Assembly (NCBI RefSeq): GCF_003130075.1
Contig: NZ_NRCW01000001.1
Span: forward strand, 236,709 to 300,708
From: Aggregatibacter segnis
GTDB taxonomy: Bacteria; Pseudomonadota; Gammaproteobacteria; Enterobacterales; Pasteurellaceae
DNA length: 64,000 nucleotides
Reading direction: 5' to 3'
Under the pieces are notes generated by a model. It did no database searches and was not told the origin of the DNA. It worked only from the letters and a program-made list of their open reading frames with translations. Shown here one piece after another: positions 49,120 to 59,099 of the stretch. The position numbers were made by a program, and so were the translations under genes. The stretch's first letter is position 1, and every line of letters starts with the position of its first letter.

Positions 49120-51099
49120 TTATTTAATCACCACGCCGACAATGCTGCGTGTGTCTTCACGTACTTCGGTTAACTGTACACGCAAGATATCGCCAATTTT
49201 GTATTGGCGTTGATCTTTCACATAAAAAGCGATTTCATCAGAATTAATCAAAACCTCTTCTTTATTGTCGTGCAGCGTTGAGGCTGGAATAAACATGGAG
49301 GCGCCATTTTCTAACAGCATGACGCGCAACCCGCCACGGGTCACATCTTGCACTTCCGCGTCAAATTCCGGTTTTTCAGCGACTTTATCCGCCAAATAAC
49401 GGCAATATAACCAGTCGGCAATATCACGTTCTACCAAACGATTTTGGCGACGGGCTTCTTGTAAACGCGCAAGTACGCTTTCCTCTGGTTTAGCAAAATC
49501 TCGGCCCGCTAAATGGGCTTTGATTAAGCGATGGTTCACCATATCCGAATATTTACGGATTGGCGACGTCCATGTGGCATAGCCGTTTAAGCCTAGGCCA
49601 AAGTGCGGTGCCAATTCCGCTTTAAATTCTGCGAAAGTGAGGAAACGACGCAAACGGAATTCCAAATAATCCCCTTCAATCGGTTCAATATCATGGCGCA
49701 TTTGGCAGTAACCTTTTAAGGTTGCCAAATTTTCTGGCACGTAACGACTTTGTAATTCCACCTTATTTTCATCATTGGCTAAATTAGCTAACAAGAAATG
49801 GTGCGCGTTTTCTAAGAATTTTTTATCAAATCCGGTGTGCGTGTTGAAAATGCCGCATTGCAGGTTTTCATGTAAAAATTGGGCGGCGCAGATATTGGCG
49901 ATAATCATGGATTCTTCCACGATTTGGTTGGCAATACGACGGTATTCCGCTTTAATTTCTTGCACTTTGCCGTTTTCTGCCAGCACGAAAGAATAATCCG
50001 GTTTTTCTTTAAAAAGCAGGGCATGAGTTTTGCGCCATTGCGTTCTGGTCAGGGTAAATTGGTGCAACCAGTGAATTTGCTGTGCCGTTTCCGGATTTTC
50101 CGGCTGCCAAGCATTAGCTTTGCCTTCTAAGTAATCGGAAACTTGGTTGTACGTCAATTTATCTTTTGATTGCACATCGGCTAACACAAATTTTGCCGGC
50201 CCACTGATGTTGCCCTGCAGATCTGTTTCAATGTAGCAAACCAATGCCGGACGGGTTTCGTGAGGTTTTAAAGAACAAAGCTCATCGGAAAGTTCGCGCG
50301 GCAACATCGGAATATTGAAGCCTGGCAGATAATTGGTGAAACAACGTTGTTTGGCGTCTTTTTCGATTTGTGAATTTAAACTGATGTAAGCTGTTGGATC
50401 GGCAATGGCAACCACTAATTTCCAGCCGGTTTGTTCACCGTTTGAGGTGATAGGTTCAATATACAAGGCATCGTCCATGTCCTGCGTGGTTTCAGAGTCG
50501 ATGGTGACGAAGTGAAGTGCGGTCAGATTTTCGCGTGTTTCTTGATCCTGCATTTTATAGTGATCTTGTCCTTGCACCGGTTCACGCGGTTGTTCGTGAC
50601 GAGCAAGGGTCACCCACCATGGCGCCAGTTCATCCTCGGCGTGACAGATAAATTGAGTGATTTGCGCATAGAAAAAACGGTCGTCGCGCAACGGGTGAGT
50701 TTTCAAGGTTGCCACAACCCAATCGCCTTCCTGTAATTCTTCTTTGACGGCTTTGCTTTGTGCGGCGCCAATGGGCTGATTGATGTTAGGGTGATCAACA
50801 AGCACCTGCAATTTCTTGTCTTTATTGAACCGTACTTTCGCGATAAAACGGGTAAGCATCGGCTCGATTAAGGTCTCCGGTTCGGCTTGTTCTTTATCGC
50901 CTTGTTTTTCGATAGTGGCACTGATTTTGTCGCCGTGCATCACTTTTTTCATGGCAGGTGGTGCAATAAAGTAGCTTTTTTTATCACATTCTAAAAAGCC
51001 ATAGGCTTTATCGGAGCCTTTTACCGTGCCTTCTACACGTTCTTTACTGTCATGAATTTGTTGTTTGAGCTGCGCGAGTAATGGGTTGTCTTGGAACAT
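49120..51099 (-). CDS. rnb: Exoribonuclease II
   Basis: 3'-5' exoribonuclease, 659 residues. Two N-terminal cold-shock-like domains, then the RNB catalytic domain with DSETTQDMDDALYIEP (metal-binding aspartates), FTNYLPGFNIPMLPRELSDELCSLKPHETRPALVC and ATWTSPIRKYSDMVNHRLIKA, and a C-terminal S1 domain. RNase II rather than RNase R is favoured by the length and lack of basic extensions. Confidence 0.95.
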   Translation of the reverse strand: MFQDNPLLAQLKQQIHDSKERVEGTVKGSDKAYGFLECDKKSYFIAPPAMKKVMHGDKISATIEKQGDKEQAEPETLIEPMLTRFIAKVRFNKDKKLQVLVDHPNINQPIGAAQSKAVKEELQEGDWVVATLKTHPLRDDRFFYAQITQFICHAEDELAPWWVTLARHEQPREPVQGQDHYKMQDQETRENLTALHFVTIDSETTQDMDDALYIEPITSNGEQTGWKLVVAIADPTAYISLNSQIEKDAKQRCFTNYLPGFNIPMLPRELSDELCSLKPHETRPALVCYIETDLQGNISGPAKFVLADVQSKDKLTYNQVSDYLEGKANAWQPENPETAQQIHWLHQFTLTRTQWRKTHALLFKEKPDYSFVLAENGKVQEIKAEYRRIANQIVEESMIIANICAAQFLHENLQCGIFNTHTGFDKKFLENAHHFLLANLANDENKVELQSRYVPENLATLKGYCQMRHDIEPIEGDYLEFRLRRFLTFAEFKAELAPHFGLGLNGYATWTSPIRKYSDMVNHRLIKAHLAGRDFAKPEESVLARLQEARRQNRLVERDIADWLYCRYLADKVAEKPEFDAEVQDVTRGGLRVMLLENGASMFIPASTLHDNKEEVLINSDEIAFYVKDQRQYKIGDILRVQLTEVREDTRSIVGVVIK

Positions 51100-51150
51100 A
51101 ATTATTTTTATCGTAGGGCAGACTGGAACCTGCCGAAATCATCATAAAAT

Positions 51151-51168
51151 GGCGGAGTGAACTCCGCC
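51151..51168. repeat. Intergenic palindrome GGCGGAGT/ACTCCGCC
   Basis: Perfect 8-bp arms with a 2-base loop in the 124-base gap between rnb and fabI. It is followed by the phrase CTTAC and preceded at 51114-51134 by a similar GGGCAG...CTGCC palindrome, which looks like a dispersed intergenic repeat. Confidence 0.6.
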
Positions 51169-51178
51169 TTACAAATAG

Positions 51179-51202
51179 AAAAGGCAGGTTAAAAAACCTG
51201 CC
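51179..51202 (-). terminator. Terminator of fabI
   Basis: Minus strand: GGCAGGTT-TTTT-AACCTGCC then TTTTC, located 21 bases after the fabI stop codon. Confidence 0.8.
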
Positions 51203-51223
51203 GATAAATAAAGGAAGAAAAAA

Positions 51224-52012
51224 TTATTCTTCGCCTAATTCGCCCATGGCGGTGATGCTGAAACCGGCATCAACATGGACGATTTCACCGGTGATGCCGG
51301 AGGCTAAATCAGAACATAAGAACGCCGCGGAGTTGCCTACATCTTCGATAGTCACGGTGCGGCGTAATGCAGCAGTTTTCTCGAAGGTTGCCAACATTTT
51401 CTTGAAGTTTTTAATGCCGGAAGCCGCTAAGGTACGAATCGGGCCTGCGGAAATGGCGTTCACGCGAATGCCGTCTTTACCTAAATCAGCCGCCATCACG
51501 CGGGTTGCCGCTTCAAGAGAGGCTTTGGCTAAACACATGACGTTGTAGTTTGGAATGGCACGCTCTGCACCTAAGTAAGAAAGGGTTAATAATGCGGCAT
51601 TCGGATTCAAATATGGGCGTGCCGCTTGCGCCATTGCCACGAAGCTGTATGCGCTGATGTCGTGGGCAATGCGATAACCTTCGCGAGTTGCCGCATTCAC
51701 ATAGTCGCCGTCTAATTGATCGCCCGGTGCGAATGCGATGGCGTGTACGAAACCATCGAATTTATCCCAGTGTTTGCTTAATTCTGCGAAGCAGTTTTGA
51801 ATGCTTTCATCGGTGGCAACGTCTAATGGAAGCACGATGTTTGCGCCAAACTCTTTGGCAAATTCTTCAACACGCGGTTGTAATTTTTCATTTAAATAAG
51901 TGAACGCTAATTCTGCGCCTTGCTCTTTCATCGCTTTTGCGATGCCGTAGGCGATAGAACGATTGCTGGCGAGACCTGTGACTAAAATACGTTTACCTGT
52001 TAAGAAACCCAT
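51224..52012 (-). CDS. fabI: Enoyl-[acyl-carrier-protein] reductase [NADH]
   Basis: Last reductive step of fatty acid elongation; target of triclosan. 262 residues from the ATG at 52012 (AGGA upstream), exactly the E. coli length. Short-chain dehydrogenase motifs: [20 protein letters not shown], catalytic [19 protein letters not shown] (Tyr-x6-Lys) and [21 protein letters not shown] frame extension upstream is not supported. Confidence 0.96.
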   Translation of the reverse strand: MGFLTGKRILVTGLASNRSIAYGIAKAMKEQGAELAFTYLNEKLQPRVEEFAKEFGANIVLPLDVATDESIQNCFAELSKHWDKFDGFVHAIAFAPGDQLDGDYVNAATREGYRIAHDISAYSFVAMAQAARPYLNPNAALLTLSYLGAERAIPNYNVMCLAKASLEAATRVMAADLGKDGIRVNAISAGPIRTLAASGIKNFKKMLATFEKTAALRRTVTIEDVGNSAAFLCSDLASGITGEIVHVDAGFSITAMGELGEE

Positions 52013-52102
52013 AATTATTCCTGTTTGTTTTAGTGAAAAAATTGGCGAAATTATACTTGTTTTGCTTGTTTTGAGCAATGTAGCGATCTTTGGTTTAACC
52101 AG

Positions 52103-52858
52103 TTAAGCCGGATTATCGATATCTTTAAATTCCACGTCAAAACCCTGTTCTTTTGCCAGCCACTCGCCTAAGGCTTTTACGCCATAACGTTCGGTGGCGT
52201 GGTGGCCTGCAGCAAAGAAATGAATCCCTTGCTCCCTCGCAGAATGGATCGTTTGTTCCGATACTTCTCCGGTGATAAAAGCGTCACAATTTTGTGCTGC
52301 GGCAAGATCGATATATCCTTGTCCGCCGCCGGTACAAATACCGACTTTACTAATAAAGTGCGGTCCGTTTTCCGTGCAAATTAACGGCTTGCGGTTTAAC
52401 ACGCGTTCAATACGTTCGGCAAATTGTTCGGCAGTTAACGGTTCTTTTAAGGTGCCCCACACCGGAATGCTGACAGCGTTTTGTTCTAACGGTTGAAGAT
52501 TTTCAATGCCAAGTAAGCGGGCGAGTTGAGCGTTGTTGCCTAGCTCTGGGTGAACATCCAAAGGCAAATGATAGCCGTATAAATTGATGTCATTGACTAA
52601 TAACGTTTTGATTCGTTTGCCTTTCATGCCGCGAATACAAGGATTTTCGCTTTTCCAAAAATAACCATGATGAACGAGCAATGCATCGGCTTTTTGTTCA
52701 ACAGCATAATCAATTAACGCTTGACTGGCAGTGACGCCGGTGATGATTTTTTTGATTTCCGCTTTGCCTTCTATTTGTAAGCCATTGGGGGCGTAGTCGT
52801 TGATGGTATCGCTATTGAGCTTTTGATTGAGTAGATTTTCTAGGGCTAAATTGTGCAT
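52103..52858 (-). CDS. NIF3/YbgI-family dinuclear metal protein
   Basis: 251 residues from the ATG at 52858 (AGAGAAC upstream); a frame open to 53026 passes through a hairpin and is non-coding. Metal ligands of the family are visible: LLVHHGYFW (HH motif), DVHPELGNNAQLA and FITGEVSEQTIHSAREQGIHFFAAGHHATERYG. Often called GTP cyclohydrolase 1 type 2 homolog; the true function is unsettled. Confidence 0.9.
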   Translation of the reverse strand: MHNLALENLLNQKLNSDTINDYAPNGLQIEGKAEIKKIITGVTASQALIDYAVEQKADALLVHHGYFWKSENPCIRGMKGKRIKTLLVNDINLYGYHLPLDVHPELGNNAQLARLLGIENLQPLEQNAVSIPVWGTLKEPLTAEQFAERIERVLNRKPLICTENGPHFISKVGICTGGGQGYIDLAAAQNCDAFITGEVSEQTIHSAREQGIHFFAAGHHATERYGVKALGEWLAKEQGFDVEFKDIDNPA

Positions 52859-52921
52859 AGATGTTCTCTGAATGAAGAAAAAGAATGGCGTAATGATAAT
52901 GACTTTGGTAGGGAATAAGAA

Positions 52922-53018
52922 GAAAAAAATGGCCGGTGCGAATATCTTTGATAAAGACGTGGGGGAGTGTTTGCACCGGCCACTGTGTTTAAGAATGACG
53001 ACTATCTTAAATAAAAAC
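52922..53018 (-). ncRNA. Candidate small RNA or attenuated leader upstream of the NIF3 gene
   Basis: Minus strand: TTGATC (53052-53047), 16-base spacer and TATAAT (53030-53025) form a good promoter. About 37 bases into the transcript begins a 9-bp stem, GGCCGGTGC with GCACCGGCC (52981-52973 and 52939-52931), that encloses a second hairpin (TCTTT/AAAGA) and is followed by ATTTTTTTCTTC. This is a complete promoter-to-terminator unit of roughly 97 bases without a reading frame of note. It could be a separate sRNA or an attenuator for the NIF3 gene, which starts 64 bases past the T run. No known RNA family was recognised. Confidence 0.4.
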
Positions 53019-53229
53019 GATTTCATTATACAAATTATTATATAGCGATCAAGTGAAATTTAACGATGTGGTTAAAAAGTTTATTTCATGTTGATGAGCT
53101 TGGTGTGTATAGTGAGAACATAATGAAAATAAAAGAAAATTTCTTTTTTAAATAAGAAATGCCTTGATCATCTTGATATATCAGCAGTAGCATTTTTGAC
53201 AAATTTCATCTTATGTAAGGAGCAATTTC

Positions 53230-54195
53230 ATGCCTAAAACCCCTTATATTCCTTCTTCCGATCTTAAAACAATTCTGCATTCTAAACGGGCTAACTTGTA
53301 CTATTTAGAACATTGTCGAGTTTTACTCAATGGTGGACGGGTGGAATATGTGACCGATCAAGGCCATGAATCCTTGTATTGGAACATTCCTATTGCTAAC
53401 ACCACGTGCCTATTGCTAGGAAGTGGAACTTCTATTACACAAGCCGCGATGCGAGAGCTTGCCAAAGCAGGAGTGATGGTGGGTTTTTGTAGTGGTGGAG
53501 GTACGCCATTATTTAATGGGACTGAGGCTGAAATCGGTTGTGATTTCTTTAGCCCACAAAGTGAGTATCGACCAGTGGAATATTTACAGCAATGGTGTGC
53601 TTTTTGGTTTGATGACACAAAACGTTTGTTAATTGCTAAATCATTGCAACATATCAGATTGCAAATTTTGCGAAGAAGTTGGGAAAAGTTAGATTGGGAG
53701 TTTGATTTGGACATACTGGATGCTGTCATTCAGAAATTTCAAGTTGAATTTCAACAGGCAGTGAATAGCCAGGCGTTATTAGCGGCAGAGGGTCGTTTTA
53801 CGAAAGAAGTGTATAAATTAGCCAATTATTTTACGCTTCGTGATCCGAATTTTGTGCGTAGTGAGCGAGGCAACAGCATTGATTTAACCAATCAATTGTT
53901 GGATCACGGCAATTATTTAGCATATGGACTGGGTGCAACAGCCTGTTGGGTGCTCGGTTTACCACACGGTTTGGCTGTGTTGCACGGAAAAACACGCCGT
54001 GGCGGTTTGGTATTTGACGCTGCGGATATGATTAAGGATGCTATGATTTTGCCACAAGCCTTTATTTCTTCATTAAATGGCGATACAGAAAAAGAATTTC
54101 GCCAAACCTGCATTGAAAATTTTTCCCGTTTTGAAGCGTTAGATTTGATCATTGATGGGTTGAAACAACTGGCTGCTCAGGGGGGCACGAAATGA
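53230..54195 (+). CDS. cas1: CRISPR-associated endonuclease Cas1, type I-F
   Basis: Integrase that inserts new spacers together with the Cas2 part of Cas2/3. 321 residues. Metal-binding positions E187 (LAAEGRFTKEVYK), H252 (LAVLHGKTRRGG) and D263/D266 (LVFDAADMIKDA) match the type I-F family. AGGAG lies eight bases before the ATG. The last four bases overlap the cas2/3 start (ATGA), so the two are translationally coupled. Unlike standard I-F loci the csy genes do not follow in the same direction. Confidence 0.96.
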   Translation: MPKTPYIPSSDLKTILHSKRANLYYLEHCRVLLNGGRVEYVTDQGHESLYWNIPIANTTCLLLGSGTSITQAAMRELAKAGVMVGFCSGGGTPLFNGTEAEIGCDFFSPQSEYRPVEYLQQWCAFWFDDTKRLLIAKSLQHIRLQILRRSWEKLDWEFDLDILDAVIQKFQVEFQQAVNSQALLAAEGRFTKEVYKLANYFTLRDPNFVRSERGNSIDLTNQLLDHGNYLAYGLGATACWVLGLPHGLAVLHGKTRRGGLVFDAADMIKDAMILPQAFISSLNGDTEKEFRQTCIENFSRFEALDLIIDGLKQLAAQGGTK

Positions 54196-57100
54196 ACATT
54201 TTGCTGGTTAGTCAATGTCAGAAAAATGCGTTAACGGAAACCCGTCGCATTTTAGATCAATTTGCCGAACGTTGCGGTGATCGTGTATGGCAAACGCCGA
54301 TAACTCAAGCAGGACTGGACACGCTCCATAAAATGCTACGACAAACCGCGCGCAAAAATACGGCAGTCGCGTGTTATTGGACGCATGGTAAAAATTTAAC
54401 GGAATTACTTTGGATTGTTGGCGATAAATCACAATTTAATGCGGAAGGTCGCGTACCGACAAATCGAACCAAACGCAATATTTTACGAACGGAGGATGAA
54501 GGTGGCTGGTTACATGCGTATTCAATCCAAATTATGAGCGCACTTGCCGCGTTATTGCACGACTTAGGTAAGGCTAATAAAGCTTTTCAGTTGAAATTGA
54601 AACCTCAGGCATTTTCTCATGCGGATTATTTTCGTCATGAATGGATTTCAGCTCGCTTATTTGAAGCGATGATTTCCGGTTGTCAGACAGATCAAGAATG
54701 GCTGGAGCGTTTAGCAAACTGGTCGGAATATAAAGAAAATTGGTTGGATGTACTCAATATTGATGAACCTAAAATCGTGAATAAGGCGGATTTTAGTCAT
54801 TTACCTCCTCTGGCAAGAACATTGATTTGGTTAATCACCTCGCACCATCGTTTGCCATTTTTTAGTGATGTAAGTAGGGAATTAAATGTAAGAAACCAAA
54901 AGAGCGTTTATCTAGATGACGCTAAATGGGAAAATTTTTATCAACATCAACTCTATCCCACCGATCAATGGGTAAAAAACGAGAAAAGTACCCATCCCAA
55001 TAAAAAGCAATTTTGGCAATTCGATTTTTTGGCGACGGACAGTCGGTCTTGGCAAAAAACAATGAGTCGTTGGGCGAAAAAGGCATTGAACCATCCGACA
55101 TTACTTACTATGGATTTTTCTGATCCCTTTTTTTTGTTGGTGACCCGCTTATGTTTGATGGTAGGGGATCATCATTACTCTTCTTTACCGGCGGATATAA
55201 CGTTAGGTGACAAAGATTTTAACTACAAACTCATTGCGAATACGGATAAAAACCACCAGGCGAGACAGGCATTGGATGAGCACTTACTTGGCGTTTGTAA
55301 AACGGCAGTTTATTTTTCACGCTTATTGCCTAAATTAAAGGCAGAATTGCCTGCCGTGAAACAGCATAAGCCTTTTGTAAAACGCACTTCTATTTCACGT
55401 TTTCAGTGGCAGAATGCGGCATTTGATTTAGCGAAAACCATTCGTGATGATACGGAAAAGTGCGGTATGTTTTCTGTGAATTTAGCCAGTACCGGTTGCG
55501 GTAAAACCTTGGGGAATGCACGCATTATGTATGCGCTGGCTGATCCGCAAAAGGGGGCGCGTTTTACCGCGGCATTAGGTTTGCGGGTTTTAACGTTACA
55601 AACAGGGCAGGCGTTACAACAGAAATTAAGTTTGACCGAGGAGGCATTAGCCGTTTTGGTCGGCGGAAGTGCGGTACGAAAACTATATGAATTGCAACAA
55701 ACAAAGGAAAATGATGGCAGTGAATCTGCTCGACTTGAATTTGAGGAAAATGAAGTTTACGGTGCCGATTTTATTGAGTCTGCTCTTGAAGATGAAAAAT
55801 TTGCAGCGGTTTTGCAAGATCCTAAGGCTCGAAAATTATTTTATGCACCAATTGTTACTTGTACTGTCGATCATTTAATGGGAGCGAGCGAAACGGTACG
55901 CGGCGGCAAATATATTGTGCCGATGTTGCGTTTACTGACTTCAGATTTAATTTTGGATGAACCGGACGATTTTAACCAAGAGGATTTACCGGCGCTTTCT
56001 CGTTTAGTACATCTTGCCGGTTTGTTTGGTTCCCGCATTTTGCTGTCTTCAGCAACGCTGACACCTGATTTTATTGCCGGTTTATTCCGCGCATATCAAT
56101 CAGGACGGGAAATTTATAATCGTCAACAAGGACTTAATCAAAAGGCAATTTGTTGTGCTTGGTTTGATGAATTTAAACAAAAATCGGTGACTTGTGCAGA
56201 TCTTGAGGCGTTTGAATCAGCACATCAACAATTTGTCCAACAACGCGCGGATAAACTACGTAAAGTATCGGTACGTAGAAAAGCACAAATTATGTCTTTG
56301 CCACCATTAAAGAAAATTGAAAATCAATTGTTTGATGTATCAACTCTAGCAGAGCATTTAGTGCAGCAAGCCATTAGTTTGCATAATATTCATGGTGAAT
56401 ACGATTCAGTGACCAAAAAACAAATTAGCTTCGGGTTAATCCGTTTTGCCAATATCAAACCGATGATTCCGATTGCTAAGCAACTTTTTCAATTAGAAAT
56501 GAAACCGGAGTGGCAGGACTATCAAATCCATTTATGTTGTTATCACTCTAAACAATTATTGATTCTTCGCTCAACGTTAGAAGAAAAACTTGATCGCATT
56601 TTAAATCGTACGGATAGTAGAAAAATCTTTAGCCAACCTGAAGTGATGGCTGCCGTGGCGACATCTCAAGCTAAACATCAGTTATTTATTGTACTGGGGA
56701 GTCCTGTGACGGAAGTAGGACGAGATCACGATTACGATTGGGCGATTGTCGATCCTTCTTCTATGCGTTCTATTATTCAGCTTGCTGGGCGTGTTTGGCG
56801 ACATCGTCCTGATAAAGTCGCAGAGCAACCTAATATTGCTTTACTTCCAACAAATTGGCGCGGTTTAGCCGGGCAAACAGGGGAGATTTTTAAGAAGCCG
56901 GGATTTGAGGATAAACAGCATCCGTTAGAAACACACTGTACGGAAGAACTGATTCCAGTAGAGCAACTTGAACGAATTGACTCGTTGCCTCGTATTATAA
57001 AACGATCGGATTTTCGACCGCACTTTTGTTTGGCTGACTTAGAACATCAAGTCACGGCAGATTTGCTGAATAATCCCAACACAAATTGTGTAAATGCATA

Positions 57101-57485
57101 TTGGGATAATACATTGAGTAATCGGTTTACCGCTAATTTAGCGCTTATGAGCCGTTTTCGAGAATCACGCAAGCAGAGAAATATTGTCTGTTTATTGGAT
57201 GAAGACGGCATACCCTATTTTCGAGAACAAGAACGCGCATGGGATATGCCGGATAACCCGCAAGATGCTTTACCGGAATTCCGCTATCAGGCATTAAACG
57301 TGAAAAATGATTTTGTTAAAACCTGGTTAGATATGCCTTTGCCGCTTGCATTAAGTGAGTTGGCTGAGAATTTGAGAGAGGAAAGTTTACTCTTTACGGC
57401 ATTAAAATACGCTACAGTCACTTTAGACGAAAACACGGCGCAGTGGTGTTTTAACGAAACCTTAGGATTCTGGCGGGAGGATTAA
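54192..57485 (+). CDS. cas3: Cas2-Cas3 fusion helicase-nuclease, type I-F
   Basis: 1097 residues. N-terminal Cas2-like domain (residues 1-95, beginning MNILLVSQCQ), HD nuclease with H123-D124 in ALLHDLGKANKAF and later SHADYFRHEW, and superfamily 2 helicase with Walker A STGCGKT (about 433), DExD-like LILDEPDDF (about 586), SSATLTPDF (about 619) and arginine finger motif QLAGRVWRHR (about 863). All catalytic motifs are intact. Degrades target DNA after Csy-complex binding and works with Cas1 in adaptation. Confidence 0.96.
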   Translation: MNILLVSQCQKNALTETRRILDQFAERCGDRVWQTPITQAGLDTLHKMLRQTARKNTAVACYWTHGKNLTELLWIVGDKSQFNAEGRVPTNRTKRNILRTEDEGGWLHAYSIQIMSALAALLHDLGKANKAFQLKLKPQAFSHADYFRHEWISARLFEAMISGCQTDQEWLERLANWSEYKENWLDVLNIDEPKIVNKADFSHLPPLARTLIWLITSHHRLPFFSDVSRELNVRNQKSVYLDDAKWENFYQHQLYPTDQWVKNEKSTHPNKKQFWQFDFLATDSRSWQKTMSRWAKKALNHPTLLTMDFSDPFFLLVTRLCLMVGDHHYSSLPADITLGDKDFNYKLIANTDKNHQARQALDEHLLGVCKTAVYFSRLLPKLKAELPAVKQHKPFVKRTSISRFQWQNAAFDLAKTIRDDTEKCGMFSVNLASTGCGKTLGNARIMYALADPQKGARFTAALGLRVLTLQTGQALQQKLSLTEEALAVLVGGSAVRKLYELQQTKENDGSESARLEFEENEVYGADFIESALEDEKFAAVLQDPKARKLFYAPIVTCTVDHLMGASETVRGGKYIVPMLRLLTSDLILDEPDDFNQEDLPALSRLVHLAGLFGSRILLSSATLTPDFIAGLFRAYQSGREIYNRQQGLNQKAICCAWFDEFKQKSVTCADLEAFESAHQQFVQQRADKLRKVSVRRKAQIMSLPPLKKIENQLFDVSTLAEHLVQQAISLHNIHGEYDSVTKKQISFGLIRFANIKPMIPIAKQLFQLEMKPEWQDYQIHLCCYHSKQLLILRSTLEEKLDRILNRTDSRKIFSQPEVMAAVATSQAKHQLFIVLGSPVTEVGRDHDYDWAIVDPSSMRSIIQLAGRVWRHRPDKVAEQPNIALLPTNWRGLAGQTGEIFKKPGFEDKQHPLETHCTEELIPVEQLERIDSLPRIIKRSDFRPHFCLADLEHQVTADLLNNPNTNCVNAYWDNTLSNRFTANLALMSRFRESRKQRNIVCLLDEDGIPYFREQERAWDMPDNPQDALPEFRYQALNVKNDFVKTWLDMPLPLALSELAENLREESLLFTALKYATVTLDENTAQWCFNETLGFWRED

Positions 57486-57495
57486 AGTAAGTTTT

Positions 57496-57526
57496 TAGCC
57501 TGTTTAAAACGAATTTAAACAGGCTA
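57496..57526. terminator. Two-way terminator between cas3 and csy4
   Basis: TAGCCTGTTTAAA and TTTAAACAGGCTA form a perfect 13-bp stem with a 5-base loop, flanked by T and A runs on both sides. It insulates the convergent cas operons. Confidence 0.9.
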
Positions 57527-57531
57527 TATTT

Positions 57532-58092
57532 TTAGAAATGCGGCACAGTGGCCGTTTGGCTTAGACCGTAGGCACTAAAAGATCCTTCGACGGATTTTGC
57601 TTTATAGACGGATTTTATGGCTAAAATAAATTGCTGTTTTGTGCTGCTACTTTTCAAATGTGCGTGTGGATAGACACGTTGAGTCGCTTGTTTTTGCAGT
57701 ATATTTTGTCGTACTTCTTCGCTCCATTTACCTTGTGCCTTTAAGCGTTTTTCCGCCCGTCGAAGGGCACTTTGTCCTTTCGACTGAACACGTTGATAAA
57801 CACGGTAGCTTCTGACCTTTTCCGGAATCTGCATGCTTTCACTAATCAGTGCATAGTCGCGCAGTTCTTGCAATTTAAAATAAATAAAACCGCAATCATT
57901 CTCTGAACCGAAGATGCGAATAATGCCGCCGAGGGTCTTATCGTTACCATAAGCAGGAAACGCAAGACCGATTCTGCCTTCAAAGTGCGGTAGAATTTGG
58001 TGGAGTTTTTGCAAACAGAAGCTAATGACTTCTGTTTGCAACATATCCACTTGCGGAATCGCTCTGATTTCAATGTAGTGGGTTTGTGTCAT
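57532..58092 (-). CDS. cas6f: CRISPR endoribonuclease Cas6f (Csy4)
   Basis: 186 residues. Cuts the repeat hairpin and stays on the crRNA 3' end. The general-base histidine is H31 in CLQKLHQIL (H29 in Pseudomonas); an arginine-rich helix follows (RVQSKGQSALRRAEKRLKAQGKW), then LKSSSTKQQFILAI with the serine partner and the C-terminal AYGLSQTATVPHF. Two bases after csy3; last gene of csy1-csy2-csy3-csy4. Confidence 0.94.
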   Translation of the reverse strand: MTQTHYIEIRAIPQVDMLQTEVISFCLQKLHQILPHFEGRIGLAFPAYGNDKTLGGIIRIFGSENDCGFIYFKLQELRDYALISESMQIPEKVRSYRVYQRVQSKGQSALRRAEKRLKAQGKWSEEVRQNILQKQATQRVYPHAHLKSSSTKQQFILAIKSVYKAKSVEGSFSAYGLSQTATVPHF

Positions 58093-58094
58093 GC

Positions 58095-59099
58095 TTATTC
58101 CTTACCGCTTGCACCAAATACACCGCCACGGATAAGTACGCTAATGACATAATGCTGTTGTTTAACCTCAGGCGTTTTATCATTGAGGATCCAATTATCA
58201 AATAAAGTATAAAAATCCAATTTTTCTTTTGGTTGACGAAACGCCGTGCCTAAATTGGTGACCGCACCATAAGGTTCCACCGGAATTGGGAATTCGGCAT
58301 CGGATTTGTACCATGTATCAATAGTGCGGATAGCATTGCCAACTTTTTGCGAGTGCATGGCCGCTTTTTCATTTTCAACTTTGTAGAGTGTTTTACTTTT
58401 GCGACTGTTGGAATCAAGAATAAGCTCTTGTGACGGATAAACTTCTTGTCCATAACCCATTTTGGCATAAGCCGTGACATTTAAAATTACAAATTGTTTG
58501 CCGCTTAATCCTAACTCGATGAAATTGGCAAGTGCTTTGAGTTCGACGGATTCATCATCAAAGTGATTTAATGAAAGGACTTTAGCGTTATCGAAAGTAA
58601 GCGTTTTGTCATTAAATTCTACCTCAATTTTAATGCTTTCCGCATTCATTCGATTGCGCCACAACCAACGGGCATTGGCAATATTGGTAGCATAGCGTTT
58701 GGCAAGTTCTGAAAAGCCTTGATTTTCAATATAACTTTGTACGGTTTTAATCACTTTATCCTGATAACCTTGATCGTTGCAAACACAAGGAGTTCCATTA
58801 AAAGGCAAGACTTTACAGGAAAAACGCGCAACCAACATATCGTTTTGAGCATTTAACATGGCGACATCAACGCATTGTAAATTAGGTTTTTGAATTTCCG
58901 CATCTAATTTGGCTGGATCATTCGTAAGAGTATTTTTAAGACGATTAGAAATGGTGCCGCGAACGGACTTTTCACGAATTTTAACGGCTTCTTCAACCGG
59001 ATTTTTATCTTGGCTGTTACATTGCGTAAAAAATGCATCGGAAATATCTAAATTGCGTTCAAATGCGAGTACGCTTGGGGTTGTGTTTGATTTGCTCAT
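58095..59099 (-). CDS. csy3: Cas7f (Csy3), Csy complex backbone
   Basis: 334 residues. Six copies bind the crRNA spacer in the type I-F surveillance complex. LAFERNLDISDAFF, VREKSVRGTISNRL-like IREKSVRGTISNRLKN, NIANARWLWRNR and FVILNVTAYAKMGYGQEVYPSQELI are strongly conserved family blocks. The start codon overlaps the csy2 stop by one base (TAATG). Confidence 0.95.
   Translation of the reverse strand: MSKSNTTPSVLAFERNLDISDAFFTQCNSQDKNPVEEAVKIREKSVRGTISNRLKNTLTNDPAKLDAEIQKPNLQCVDVAMLNAQNDMLVARFSCKVLPFNGTPCVCNDQGYQDKVIKTVQSYIENQGFSELAKRYATNIANARWLWRNRMNAESIKIEVEFNDKTLTFDNAKVLSLNHFDDESVELKALANFIELGLSGKQFVILNVTAYAKMGYGQEVYPSQELILDSNSRKSKTLYKVENEKAAMHSQKVGNAIRTIDTWYKSDAEFPIPVEPYGAVTNLGTAFRQPKEKLDFYTLFDNWILNDKTPEVKQQHYVISVLIRGGVFGASGKE

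Noticed and set aside
52859..53026. 56-residue N-terminal extension of the NIF3-family protein
   Set aside because: It translates a phenylalanine-rich stretch made by the T run and hairpin of the candidate RNA; NIF3 proteins begin at the chosen ATG.
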